Shown here one piece after another: positions 35,609 to 47,470 of a DNA stretch of 64,000 nt. The notes under the pieces were generated by a model. It had not been told where the DNA came from, searched no databases, and saw only the letters and a program-made list of their open reading frames with translations. Location: NCBI RefSeq assembly GCF_000276665.1, contig NW_004955465.1:2707164-2771163 (forward strand). The letters are read 5' to 3'. A program made the translations under genes and the position numbers. Every line of letters begins with the position of its first letter. The stretch's first letter is position 1. Source of the stretch: Chinchilla lanigera. Lineage: Eukaryota > Chordata > Mammalia > Rodentia > Chinchillidae.

Positions 35609-36749
35609 AGAAGCTATCTGTGGCTACATTTTTGGGCTGGATAAATGTTATACGGTTTTTTAAAAAGAATTATCTTGGAGCCCAATAGAGGGTTTCACCA
35701 TGGAATTGACTACAAATACAGGAGGGATTTTGAACCTTGCCTAGGAAAGTCTGTGAAGAGAAGGCAGAGTGGCGTATGTTGTGTAGGAAGTGTGATTTCC
35801 AATGGAGGAATAATGCCATTTTACAGCACACACAGACTAACAGATTTATCTAAGAAAAGCAAACACATTTTGCCATGTTCAGCCCCCACTTCAATTTTTT
35901 ATAGGCTCAAGTACCATCTGAAAGGACAAATCACCCAGCAGAATAATAGCAAATACACATTTTTAACTCTTAAAAACCAATCTGATAACTCAATCCTTTC
36001 TTATCTCGCTAACCTGGCTGACCAAAGTTACTGGTCTATGAAGAGTGAATGGGAGAGAAAAATAGATTTTAAAAAGGATTTGGGGAATATGTTTCAAAAA
36101 ATTAAAAGCTAAAAATGGCCCATCCTTTGGGGTTGAGAATTAGTGTTTGAGGTTTTCTACTAAAATATAGGAGGTCATATAAACACCTGGCTTCAGAAAC
36201 TGGACAGAATGTTTCAACCCTTTGGAATCAGAATCCCCGGGTGGCAAGCAGAGGGTATGCATGGTCAGAAATGCTGACTCTCAGATGCTTGGGAAGCAGA
36301 GTGGAGAGTGTTTAAATTAAAAAGAAGGTGCTTCCTCCTCTTTACTGGCCGTTTTCTGGCCTCTTGCTTCGGGCCTGAAAAGACTGAGCTCCGAACACAG
36401 CCCTAGTATATTGAAAAATACCAAGGTGACTGCTTGTTTTAATCCTAAAATTTTATAAATACAATTCACAGAAAACAAAACAAAAGATACTTTTGTGGAA
36501 CTGTCAGAGTACCATAATTTATTGGTTTTGTATTTAAAAAGGATCAGCTAAAGGATGTCTAACTCAGAAACAATGTCCTTAAGCAAACCCAGATTCCAGT
36601 ATGGATGTTCAGTCTTACACAGCTAGGGCTAAGAACAGATTTGTCACCTACTCTCAAAATCTGACCTATTTGAGCTCACTCAGATGCCCAAGCGTTTCAA
36701 ACACTACCATATCCTGGGGTTAATCTCATTTTGTGGCTCCATGGCTAAT

Positions 36750-37430
36750 CAGCCTCCTCACCTCACCAGTTCTTCCTCTGATCGGGTCCAACTTTTCCTT
36801 CTGGCCCAATTGCAAGTGCCTCTCACACTCCAGGGTCAGCATATCAGCTCTTTTCTGTGCCCTCCCTATCCAGCCCATCCACGCACCACTCAGATTCATC
36901 TTCCAAAACTTGGTGTTTTATTTTGTTCTTAAAAAAAAAAAAAAAAGTGGCCTTTTTAAGAAATGCAGTCTTCTGATCAAGAAACTTCGGTTCCCTCCTG
37001 CTTTATGGAACCAATCCAAAACTCCTGATTTTGGAACTCACGCTGACCTAGCCCTCTGGTTGCTCTCTCCCCAGAAGGCTGACTGGTCTTGCACAAAGAA
37101 CCGTGTCTCCCCAGTACTGTTCTGTAGGCTTCCTGCCTCCACTTCTCTGCCCTATTCTCACGACGCTCAGAAAAAGGCTGAGCTGTGTCTCCTTCACAGA
37201 CCACCTGAAATTGGGGATGCAGCTCAGGGGTAGACAATTTAGCTGCGGACCACCTGAAATCCTCCTCTCCTCCTAAAAGTCTCTGCTGAGGAACTTCAGG
37301 CCAAGTTTGTTTTCCTTTCTCTGACTTTTTAGAACCCTTCTTAGTACCTGCTCGTTTATGGATAGTATTGTTTTGTAACTCTTTCTCCCTGCTAACCTTC
37401 CAGTCAGAGCCTGGCTCAAAAACAGAAGTT
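36750..37430 (+). repeat. L2 LINE, 3' part
   Basis: 'gaaacttcggttccctcctg', 'ccaatccaaaactcctgatt', 'tgacctagccctctggttgc' and 'tcctgcctccacttctctgc' follow L2 ORF2-end/3' UTR order in sense. The 166-codon frame at 36733-37233 lies inside this repeat and is not a gene. Confidence 0.5.
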
Positions 37431-38015
37431 TCTCCTCCCAGGTCCTTGCCAACCCTACCAGTTTACAATGCTACATTGTATTTTCCATGCAGGGGGCTCA
37501 GGACACTCGGTAATGAAAGCCTGGTCATGTGACCTGATGACTTGGCTTGACCTTAGCTATTCCTGCATTCCTGAGCAATAAACCTCTGCTGACTTCTGCC
37601 CTTGTACACGAAGAGAAAGGGACTGTTCTGTGGTCATTTCTGAAAAGTGTCATTGATGAGTCATTTCCCACCTGGCAAAGATGGGCAGAGTGTATTTCAG
37701 AGGATCAATTTAAGGACAGATTTCAAATATGTTACTTTAGGTAAAATTTGGAACTTTAAAATTTCTAGCTCTTGAGGTCTCATGGACTCGTGTTTTTTAC
37801 TGACTTATGTTAACTAATGATTAATTAGTTGATGGTTTCTCTGATCAAATCATAGAGGCTTTATAACTTGTTATAACACTCAAGTGTTTATGTAACTTCT
37901 TTTGTTTCATTTACCTTGGCTTGGTGATGTTAGTATCCAACCTTGCTTATCAGGAAGTTGATATATCTCCTGTTAAACAGCTTTGATTTCTAATTGCCTG
38001 ATTATAAGTTATGTT

Positions 38016-38222
38016 CCTTTTGTGTGTGTGGTACTGGGGATTGAACACAGGGCTTTCACAGAGCTAAATTCCCAGCCCTTTTTAACATATACATTTAATT
38101 TTCTTTGAGACAGAATTTTGCTAAGTCACTAAGTTGTGTAGGCTGGGCTCAAACTTATGATCCTCCTGCCTCAGCCTCCCAGACGGGGCTGGTGCTATAG
38201 GTGTGCACCACCACACCTCACC
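38016..38222 (-). repeat. B1-dID composite SINE
   Basis: 'ggtactggggattgaacaca', 'gagctaaattcccagccctt' (dID, reversed), then 'tttgagacagaattttgcta', 'taggctgggctcaaacttat' and 'gatcctcctgcctcagcctc' (B1, reversed). Confidence 0.85.
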
Positions 38223-38469
38223 AGTTATGTCCCATTTTTGAGAAGCAAAGCTCAACTTAGGGCTCATTCTGAGTCTTGCCCCATCCCCCTCCCCAAAACC
38301 TCAAGGGGTCAAAGAGAAAACGGAAGGGCACAGCTGCAGGGCTGGTGGCAGAGGTACAGAGCCACCCACGGAGAAGTGTCAGGAGAGAGGGAGGAGTCTC
38401 GTGAGAGAGTACGCTGGCTCTGATTCTCTGGCGGGAGGAAGAAGCAGTACAGCCAGGTGTCTGCAGCCC

Positions 38470-38590
38470 TGAGCGCTGGCCGTGACTCTCGGTTCCACCC
38501 CACCCCTCTGTGACCTGGGCTTGACACTTGTTCGTGTCTTTCATTTCCACTCTGTTAAATGGAAATGAAAATAGTACCTAACCACAGCGT
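38470..38590 (-). repeat. MIR SINE
   Basis: 'cctctgtgacctgggcttga' and 'tctgttaaatggaaatgaaa' match the reverse-complement MIR core. Confidence 0.5.
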
Positions 38591-39684
38591 GGCCGCGAGG
38601 AACCCACCTGTCAGGCGGGAAACACACTGCACCGTCAGTGGGTGGAGAGAGGAGATGTAGGAGATGGGAGCGTTGATAGAGACGGTGCAGTGGGGAGGGT
38701 GACTCATGGGACACCTGTCTCCTCCCTGAGCACCAAGTTGGTGAGGGACGGATCCCGGAAAGAGTCATTTGCCACTTTCATGCATTATCCTCCGTTGCCC
38801 AGTTAGAAGAGAACTCTGCCAGGCCCCTGTCCTCCCTGTCAAGTTGGATGCTCTCAGGCCTGAGGTGCTCAGGAAGTACAGTCAATAGAGGACAGAGTCC
38901 TATACCATGAGGGAGCCCCAGAAATGGTGTGGAGACCAGGGCACCCCCGGGGTGCTCATGTTGGCGTAGCCCTGCAGGCTGAGCCCTCCAGGGTCTTCCT
39001 CCTCCTGCACCAGGGAATGTGAGCCATAGGAGGTCAGGAGGATGGTCAACTGCAGCAGCCCGGTATGCAGAGTTCACTGGTTTTGCTGAGGTTTCTCCTT
39101 GTTAAAAATAAACTTCCTGCTTAAACACTGTTAGAGTTGGTGCCGCATAACTGGGATCTCCAGGGGAGATTCTGGGACCCTCTCTCCCCTCACTGCCCCC
39201 ATCCTCGCTTTGGCCACAGAGGTGTGACTTTTCCCTTTGCTCTGCCTCCCATGGTTCATGGTTCAAGCAGCTCCGACCTCCTCGTCCTCCAACTCAGGGA
39301 TCATGACTCAGGGCTAGGGCAAGAGAAGTCCTGAAGACTCCATTGGTTCAAACTCCAGGGCAGCCCCTATGCAGCGAGAAGATGGGGGCCCATCTGTATC
39401 CTAGAACTCACTTCAGTGCTTGTTGGAAAGCCCTTAGTTCCTGCCATAGGTTAATGTATTAACAGAGGCAACTCTTATCCCTGATGGAGTCAGAAATCAC
39501 ATGACTGTGTTTGCCCACCAAGGTGCTCTGGCCACTGTTTTAGCTCTCAGATGGCTTAAAGGATAAGAGCCAAGAGCACTATGGGATGAGTCACTGCCAG
39601 CTCCCAAAATGGAGTGGCTAGAATGTATAGGGTGACACAACAGACAGTGTTCGTTTTACACACAGCCCAGAGAGAGTGGCTGGA

Positions 39685-39760
39685 AGCAGAGCCTTCTGCT
39701 CACTTGCTGTGTGACCTGACTTCTCTATGCCTCAGTTTACTCACGTGGAGAGCTGAAGAA
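39685..39760 (-). repeat. MIR SINE core
   Basis: 'cttgctgtgtgacctgactt' and 'atgcctcagtttactcacgt' are the reverse-complement MIR core. Confidence 0.65.
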
Positions 39761-40526
39761 CCAGGATCTTCTCACTGTGCGTTTCCAGCACTGAGGCACT
39801 CACTCCCCAGCTTCCAGGACAAGAGACTCACAAATGGCGACCCCTCCTAGACCTGCCCAGCAGTGGGAAGCTGCCTCATCAAGGTTCTGGGCCCTCCTTG
39901 GGGCTGCTGTGCCCAGTGCCTGCTTGATCTGAGTACAAAGACCCCACTCCAGAGCAGCTGTGCAGGGCCAGTTCCATGTAGAACTTCCCAGCCAGTTCTA
40001 AGCAGCTCCATTGCCACAGCCTCCCCTCCTCCAGCTGCCCCTCTGCCCTCTCCAGTCTGGAGAGGATCCGGAAGCTCCCTGTACACCCAGCCAGAGTGGT
40101 CTCACTGCTGCTTCCGGAGGCACCCAGCCTTCATCACGTAATCAGCAAGGACACAGAAGATCCCCTTCCCTTCTCCACCTCCTGTCTCTTCCCTCTCCTT
40201 CTCCTCTCTCTTCTTTTCCTTATTCCTAATAAGAGCATATTAGCTGAGAGCCAGTCCTGGCCTGCATTATGGGGGCCTCCTTCAATTTGGGGGGTCCTCA
40301 TCGGCTGCCCACGATGCCGACTGAATAACCCAATGTTGGGAAAATGGTTCTACCTGATCTGAGCCACTGCCAAGGAAACCCCAGCCCTGCTGTGACCTAC
40401 TCTACCCCAAGACATCCTGCCACTGTCCCAAAGCATTGTCACCAGCTACACAACACCAGCTGCACATTTCTATTCCTTTCTCCGAATTACCCCACCATGT
40501 TCTTTTTTATTCTGGTTTTAAACAAT

Positions 40527-41325
40527 TGTAGTGGACTGACAACAGGTGGTCAACTTATAACACCCAGCTGAACTGAGTAAGTGTGGTGCTGCGAGTGGGA
40601 GGCCCACCTGAGGACTGTTGCCAGGAGCATAAGAGGCAGAACTGGAGAAGAAGAAGAAGTTAGGCTGTTTGGAGCTGGTAGAAGCTGTTGGAAGCCTGTG
40701 GAAGCAGATAGAAGCTGTAAGGAGCTGTTGGTTTTCTTGGAAGAGCTTGTCATGCTGGCTTTTCTGATGAACTTGACTGTTTTAATCCTCCCAGGAGCTC
40801 TGGACCTTGTTATAGCTGAGAATGGCTTTGGTTCACTTTTGGGGAGCTCTGGTCCTCACTCTGAGCATCGCTTCCTGGCTCTGGAGGGGAAGAAGGTGCA
40901 CAGCTCAATCTTCTGGAGAAGCTTGCTGCATTGGTTCTCCTGATGGGAACTCAGCTGTCTTCATCATCGGAGGAGCTCGGGACCTCACTGTTGCTGAGAA
41001 TGGCTATGACACTTATTGGGGGAGCTCTGGTTCTTATTTTGAGCGTTGCTTCCGGCTCCAATGTAGATCCTTCATGCTGCTAGCACAGATCCTTCATCCC
41101 TCTGGCACAGACTTTCTAGATTCCACCATTGACCTTTGGGCCTTCCCAGCACAGATTCGTGAAAGAGGGCTGCACGAGACATTTTTATGGACTGTATGTC
41201 TTCAGCTGAACTCATGCAGGACATTATTGTGAGATTCTTTGGGTGACTATTATAAATAAATAATCTTATAAAATACGTGTCCTGTATCATATTGTTCTCC
41301 TTGCAAAAACCCCCTAACCGTAACA
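40527..41325 (+). mobile_element. Possible solo ERV LTR with internal duplication
   Basis: A roughly 800-bp block in ADTRP intron 1 starts 'tgtagtggactgac' and ends '...aaccgtaaca'. It has AATAAA at 41255-41260 about 65 bp before the end, and a 6-bp direct repeat, aacaat, lies at both edges (40521-40526 and 41322-41327). It holds two imperfect direct repeats of about 145 bp (40740-40884 and 40916-41060; both carry 'gctgagaatggct'). The layout suggests a retroviral LTR without internal genes. The family is not recognised, and it could be another kind of repeat. Confidence 0.45.
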
Positions 41326-41334
41326 ATAATATTA

Positions 41335-41580
41335 TCTTTTTTTTAAGTTTTTTTTATTACTACATGTTTGCAGTGCATAATGTTTCCATTGCTCGTGGGG
41401 AGTTGGTCCATGCACATAACACGCTGTAATTCCCTTTTTCATTTCCTTTCCTCCTTTCCCCTCCCTGCCCCCACCCCCTTTACTCCTCTCTGTTAATTCC
41501 GATTGTGCTCTTCACACTGTTTCTGTTCCCACGTTATTTATCTCCTTCTCTTACCCCAAGTTCTTCCTCCAGCTAAGTGC
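41335..41580. other. T/C-rich non-coding stretch, possibly an L1 3' end (minus)
   Basis: 'ttttttttaagtttttttta' is followed by pyrimidine-rich sequence ('cctcctttcccctccctgcc'). This looks like the reversed A-rich tail and 3' UTR of a younger rodent L1, but I cannot name it. Confidence 0.3.
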
Positions 41581-42399
41581 ACAGGAATCGTACCTGGAAC
41601 AGCACAACACACAGCGGTACAGACAGACTGGCAGAAAGCTCCCTGTGTCTACTCCAGACAGCGCCACATCCCCACACCGTGACAGTGTTCTTTCCCTCTT
41701 TGCTCTTACATGCTGGGGTAGCATTGTTGCAGGGGTTGCATCACTCTGAAGCAGAGGAAGAAGAAAGTCCCAGCCTGGCTGAGTCAGGCACAGACTCCCC
41801 AGCTGGGGGCTTCTGGGTTACTTGATTCACCCAACAGGAGTTGTAATGTCTTGCTCAGGGAACTCGTGGACTCTCCCCCTCTGGAATAATTTTTTTAATA
41901 GAAGAAATTCTCATTTCCTGGGGTAGTTTATGAGGGTTCTGGCATTAAGATAAGGTAATAAAGTCAATGACTTAGAAAGGCTAAATTTCTATGATTTTAA
42001 GGTTTGGGGGGATTTGTGAAGACACGGGAATATAAAAACTAAATATCCCTTAGCTACAGTTTCTTAAACTGCATTAATTATAAAAAATATAAATTCAGCT
42101 GTCCCTGGCAGTGAGTTTGTCGGCTAGCAACAGGAGCGAAAGGCAGCTAGCAAATTTAGAACAGCAGCGGTTCAGGAAACAGCAATGAATCCCACCGTGG
42201 GGCAGAGAATCCCACAGTGGGGCAGAATGGGGAGCAAACCCGCAGAGAGGACGAATCCAAGTACACTCGGAACAAGGCGACACTGGGAAGTCTGCTCTCC
42301 TGGGCACCCAAAATAGTTCAGAAATGGAAATGACGGTAATTTTGTTACAAGATTCTTAGGAGAAGACTAGTTGTTGCTATTCTATTTTAATGCTACTGT

Positions 42400-42605
42400 G
42401 TAGTTTGCTAGGGTTGCCATAACAGAGACGGGTGGCTCAACAAGCAAAATCTACTGTCTTGGAGATCTGAGGCTGGGATCTGAGAACAAGCGGCCACCAG
42501 GGCTGGTTCTTTTCTCCTTGGCTTACAGGTGATAACGTGTCCCTGTGTCCTCATGTGGTCTGCCCTCTGTGTGTGGCTGTGCCCTAATCTCTTATTATAA
42601 GGATG
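42400..42605 (-). mobile_element. MaLR-class LTR fragment
   Basis: 'agtttgctagggttgccata', 'gtccctgtgtcctcatgtgg' and 'ccctaatctcttattataag' match the reverse complement of an MLT1-type LTR. Confidence 0.6.
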
Positions 42606-44214
42606 AAAGTCCTTTTGCCTTAGAACCTACCCGTATTAATGAACTGTATCTCTTGCAAGGCTCGATTACATATTAGGACTTCACTATGTAAATTTGTTGG
42701 GGGAGCACAACTGAGCCCTCAGCAGCTGACCTTTCCTCCCTGGACCGTTCCTTCGGCACATCTTTCATACACATGGCACAGGACCGTCCTTGGAGAAAGA
42801 GCAGTCATTGTTCATTCGGTTGATCTAGTCCACACTTGTCCTTGACCTCACCTTTCTCCCACCACCCAAAAGCAGCCTCCTCTTGAAGTCCATGGCTTCT
42901 CCCCCAACCCTTAACCCCCAAGACTGCTCTATGGCTCCTTTTTGCCCCAGACCTTGTCTATGTCTTTCTCCTGGCAAAATCCTAGCAGCTCCCTCCTCAG
43001 TGCCGACGTGGAGGTTCCCCGAAGAGTCCTTGGATGATGACATGCCAGTGCGGGGTGAGCTCAGTGGCAGAGAGGCTGCCTTCCACACAGTTGGCATGTG
43101 AAGGTGGCATGTGCCTGCGAGACAATAGCGCGGCGTGCCAAGGGGTGGAGGGGAGCAGTGATTGGCAAGTCTGCAGCGGGGAGCCAAGCGTTATTGGTGG
43201 AGAAATCCCGGAGGAGCTGAGTAATGCGGTCTTTCCCCTAATCTGCTTTCCACATTCTGTGCCTGGGAAGAGCAACAGAAAGCACGAGCTTGACTCACAA
43301 TGACTGTAAGAAGCTCTGGCATAAGGACAGCGGGTCACGTGGACTTCACATGCCGATGGGGCAGCCTCTCCCCTGAAAAGGGAAGACCTGGCAGATGCTC
43401 AGTGTGTGATTAATTGCTGTGGTCATGGAACAACAGAGGCCTCTCTGCCTGGGGCCCAGGCCCCGTGCCTGCTTGCCCTGACTGCAACAGTGACCTGCTG
43501 TGGCCCGAGCAGCTGGCAGGGAAAGCAGGGGTGAGATGTGAGCTGCCTGGGCAGGGGAGGGAGGAGCAGGACACACCCTCCTCTAGCGTCCTTGTGCAAA
43601 GGACTTCTAGTCCAAATCCTGAAGCCCTCAGGGGCTGGATGTCAAAATCACCACCGTTATGTAGTGGAGTGGCAAGCCCTGCATGACATTTAAAAGCGTC
43701 ACCCAGCCCCTCCCACACACTGTCTCCTGGAGACAGGCTTCCTCCCTCTTAGGTATCATGAGGTTCTTGTCCAGCTCTGATTTCTACCACCGGGGCACTC
43801 TCTGCTACCTTGGCAACTCCTTGGGGAAGAGCATTTCCCCCCTACCACTGTCCCTGGCAATCTCAACCCCTATGCAGACTCAACTCCCTGGGACTCGTTG
43901 GCCCAACCTCTCCGGAGAGTGTCTGACATGAATTCCAGGTGGAAGTCCCTGTAAGCAGGTGCTTCTCAACATTAGCTGCCCAAATTTAGAATCCTTGAAA
44001 AAGATTTTTAAAAACCGCAAAGCCTACTCTGTACCCTAGAACCATTACAGCAGTCCCTCTAGGGCCAGAGATCAAGCATCAGTATTTTTTTAAAGTTGTT
44101 TTTAATGCTTCCACCTGGACATATTATCTCTCTTCTGACATGTCAGTTGTCCTTAGAAATCTGGTGATTCTCTTTCTAAAGTCTGGCTCAAGAACCAAAC
44201 TCTGAAGCCATCCA

Positions 44215-44350
44215 ATGTAAGGCAAGTTTGTTAATGTCTCTCTGCCTCAGTTTCCTTGTCTGTAAGTTGGGGATGGCGGGGTGTACTTCCTAATGTTGTA
44301 ATGAGGATTACAAGCTCCATCCAGTGCCTGGCATGACACGTGATGAGTCA
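44215..44350 (-). repeat. MIR SINE
   Basis: 'ctctgcctcagtttccttgt', 'ctgtaagttggggatggcgg', 'gtaatgaggattacaagctc' and 'cagtgcctggcatgacacgt' run in reverse-complement MIR order. Confidence 0.75.
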
Positions 44351-44889
44351 GCTGGTCATTAGAGTTTTGAGTAGTCAGGAAGGATTTTGAATGATAAAAT
44401 TATGTCTAATACACTGGTCCTAGAACTTTAGCCTACATGGGGTCAGCTGAAGAGCTTGTTAGAAAATCACCTCTTGTACACTTTTCCTGAGATTCTGACT
44501 CCATCGTCCAGGGTGGGTGCAAGTGGTCTGGGTGCTGGGGATCTGGGAACCCAGCTGGTGTATTGGCTGCATCCAAGTCCATATCCTCTCCCACTTACCC
44601 CTCCGGCCAGGGGCATCTTGAGGTCAACTCCACGAGATCTTCCTGGAGTTCAGACCTTAGACATTGTTTCCCAACAGCCAACACAATCAATCACCTCCTC
44701 ACCTCTCAGGTTCAGAACTTCCTGCCTGAGAGCAGCGTCCAGGCTGCCCCTCACCTACTTTTCAACAATTAGGATGGGTCTTGATGTGAGCATAACTCAA
44801 AACCAACCCAAACTTTATATAGCAGTGGCCCCTTGGGCCTTAAATTAGAAGCCAAGGGATGAAAAAAAACCTTAAGATGGAGCAAAAGT

Positions 44890-45240
44890 TTTCCTTCCAA
44901 GCCATATTTCAGGCTGTGCATCCAAATCCAAAAGTCTGACATTTGAAATGCTTCAAAATCCAAAACTTTTTGAGCACCAGTGTGATGCCTGAGTGGAAAA
45001 TTCCACACCACGAAACTCAGTTTCCTGCACAACATTGTTTAAAAATATTGTACAAATTACCTTCCAGCGATTTGTATGAGAACCACAGCACTTGAACATA
45101 AATGAATTTTGTGCCCAGACTTGTGTCCCAGCCCTAAGATGTTTAGTTGTGCATATGAAAATATTTCAAAATCTGTAAAAGTACAAAATCTGAAATACTG
45201 CTGGTCCAAACATTTTGATAAGGGCCACTTAACCTGTACT
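44890..45240. mobile_element. Tigger/pogo-like non-autonomous element
   Basis: 'gcttcaaaatccaaaacttt' followed by 'ttgagcaccagtgtgatgcc' and, near the other end, 'tatttcaaaatctgtaaaag', then 'aatctgaaatactgctgg'. This is a fuller copy, in the opposite sense, of the element type at 17800-17932. Confidence 0.6.
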
Positions 45241-45834
45241 TCTTTGAAAAAGACTCTGCTTCCCTTTGGCTTTGCCTCGGGAACCTCGTAGCACTAGGCT
45301 GCTTACCAGAGCTCACGGCTCATCTGCTCGGTCCTTTGGACTTCTCGTGTTAGTGCACTGGTCTTTGCTGGAGCTCTTACCCCCTAGCCTGACTTTCCTA
45401 GTCAGAATTCAGCCCTGGGCCTTTTTCTTAGTTTTCTTCCTTAGGAAGCCACCTGACCATTTCCACCCTTGTACCTAGCTGTTGGGTTTCAGCTATTTGG
45501 TTTTTCCCACTTCTGTGTAGTCAAGGTATCTTTTATCTAATTCTATCCTCCTTTTTAGCTGACTATTTTGTTTCCATTTTAGCTCAAGTCCATTACACTT
45601 AATACTGTACACATTATTATCCCCTAAACGAATTTCCTCAATAGGTTTTTGCGAGCAAGGGCAGGGCCCAATGAGCTGGAAGCCTGGGCTTTGAGTTGGC
45701 TCTCCACCAGAACAACCCCACAGACCCCTCCTTCTCCAATCAACATTGCTCCCAGAGGGATGGGGTTTTACATCAGTGAAGAATGTATTCATTAAAGCAA
45801 ATGAAAGTGCCCTCATTTGTTGTAATGAACTTAG

Positions 45835-45969
45835 CTCTTGCAGGCTGTTTACTTCGGGGTCGCCTGCCTGGATGATGTGCTGAAAAGAATCAAAAGGAAG
45901 AAAGACATTAAGTTCATCACGGCACTCAGAGACCTGCTTTTTGCCACCCTGGCTTTTCCTGTCTGCACA
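45835..45969 (+). CDS. ADTRP: ADTRP coding exon 2 (residues 46-90)
   Basis: This 135-bp, phase 0-0 exon encodes 45 residues beginning LLQAVYFGVACLDDVLKR and ending RDLLFATLAFPVCT. The block FGVACLDDVLKR-(basic)-DIKF-RDLLF-LAFP is the most recognisable stretch of ADTRP/AIG1 proteins. It covers the end of the second membrane segment, a basic loop (KRIKRKKDIKF) and the start of the third segment. The chosen acceptor is TAG at 45832-45834, because LLQ before the A/T-I/V-F/Y-F/Y-G-V motif is conserved in ADTRP. A second acceptor, CAG at 45841-45843, lies 9 nt downstream and would drop LLQ while keeping the frame. The donor is gtaagt at 45970. Exon 1 ends with L45, so the joined protein reads LLNL-LLQA across the junction, as in the family. 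Confidence 0.95.
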
Positions 45970-47470
45970 GTAAGTTACCAAGATGTTGTGTCTCCTCTAA
46001 TAGACATGTACAAATGGACGGCCAGCTCTCCTGGGGAGCGAGACTGCCTGGGAATCCATTATTGTAACCAGATTTGCTAAATGTTCGGTCTGAGCACTGC
46101 ACCTTGTTGTCCAGCGTCGCCAGGAAATGGGCTACATTACTGATCAGCTTTATCATTCAGTTTTGTATCTTAGGGAAGGCTTGGGGCACGGCCCTTACTA
46201 CTTCCAAAGGGGGAAGTTTGAAGGACCCTTCTTAATAAAGCAGTTGTCCCTTCATATCTGCGGGTTTCATGGCCATTAATACAACCAACCGTGGGTGCAA
46301 AATATTCAAATACACAAAGTAAAACCACCATAATAAAAAATTTAAAAGTCAACATATTTTAAACACCTCTTTAAATAACATGTGCATTGTATCAGCTAGT
46401 GAAAGTAACTGTAGGACAGTTTAAACTGCAGGAGAACGTGCACAGGTTATACGCAAATGCTAGGCCACTTTATACAAGAGATTGGGCATCTCTGCATTTG
46501 GTCTCCTTGGGGACCTGTCCCCCGTGGATAATGAGGAACACCTGACAACTGAGTGATGAGAATGACGAGCTGGGGGCGGGAGAGGGCTTATTTGTTTCTC
46601 TTGTTAGAATAAGTTTATGTTACCTCTACAAATGGAAAACATCAAATAAGAAAATAAAATAAGTAAAAGGTATGAGACTTCCAAAGTCAGCACATGAAAA
46701 AGGCAATCAAGGCACTTAGTAGGTGCCTCATTCATTGTGCTGAATGAACAGATAGCAGGGAAAAGCAGGACGTGTATAAGGGACAGGATGCTTACTGCTG
46801 CTATCCATGTTCCCACGCCATCGTTTACGTCTCCCTTCACTGGCTGGAATGGAAACAAACTGAGATCAAACCTGCTTGCTGCCCAGCAGGGCCTAGGATT
46901 AGAATCACTATCTTCATCCACGTAGCATTGTCCTGTCTCGTGTGGTCTTCAAAACTAAATGGGAAATGAGCCTCTCCAAACATTAACAAGTTCTCACCTG
47001 ACAGAACCAGATCTGGTATTCCAGGTTTGCTTTGCAGAAGACCTCCACCTCCATCCCTGAAGTCTTGCAAAGATTAAGTTTTTCAAACTAACAATGAAGC
47101 TCATTCACTTCTTTAAAGTTAGGAATTAAGCCTATGAAATTTCAGAAGATAGGAAGATCATAAGATTAAAACCCACCTCCCCACAGGCTGGGCACTGACT
47201 TTTCACACAGGGACAGAGGTTCTGACAGAACATCCATGGAGTATAAGAATGGATGAATGCAAAATTCGGAGCAGGGAGATATCCCCGGAGAGAGTAGCTA
47301 GAGCTACAATAAACATCATCTTCCCCTTCCTTCTACAGTCCCATGATGTAAATGAATCTAAGACACTAAAACAGGTATCTGCTTTTGTTTTGCCGTGTTT
47401 CCTTGATTGTCTTAGAGAATTCTGGTTGAAAACAAACTTAATGGTCCTGTTTTTGTGTTTTATTTTCCAG
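45970..47470 (+). other. ADTRP: ADTRP intron 2 (1,501 bp)
   Basis: The intron runs from gtaagt to ttttccag. It contains one Tigger/MER2-like DNA transposon fossil at 46241-46551. The rest is unique sequence with no recognised feature. Confidence 0.9.
46241..46551. mobile_element. MER2/Tigger-like DNA transposon
   Basis: 'cagttgtcccttcatatctg' at one end and 'gtggataatgaggaacacct', then 'gacaactg', at the other form diverged terminal inverted repeats. Inside are 'acaaccaaccgtgggtgcaa' and 'tatacgcaaatgctaggcca', typical MER2/Tigger segments. It lies in ADTRP intron 2. Confidence 0.75.

Larger units (their letters stand above)
41581..44889. other. Intronic, largely unique
   Basis: Besides the LTR fragment at 42400-42605 and the MIR at 44215-44350, I see no named element. 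A short tandem of 'aatcccac-gtggggcag' occurs near 42187-42228. Frames on both strands between 42825 and 43931 have no recognisable family. Confidence 0.4.
35224..45834 (+). other. ADTRP: ADTRP intron 1 (10,611 bp)
   Basis: The intron begins gtgagt and ends ttag. It holds an ID SINE with an assembly gap, an L2 fragment near 36.8-37.4 kb, a B1-dID SINE near 38.1 kb, MIR fragments, a possible ERV LTR at 40.5-41.3 kb, a MaLR LTR at 42.4 kb and a Tigger/pogo-like element just before exon 2. No further coding exon of the family was recognised in it. Confidence 0.85.

Noticed and set aside
36733..37233. 166-codon plus-strand frame
   Set aside because: It lies inside a diverged L2 LINE copy.
40581..41232. 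120- and 136-codon frames inside the 40.5-41.3 kb block
   Set aside because: They overlap a probable LTR and its internal duplication and share no features with retroviral or host proteins that I can see.
45493..45981. 162-codon minus-strand frame across ADTRP exon 2
   Set aside because: It is antisense to a well-supported coding exon and extends into both introns, so it is a shadow frame.
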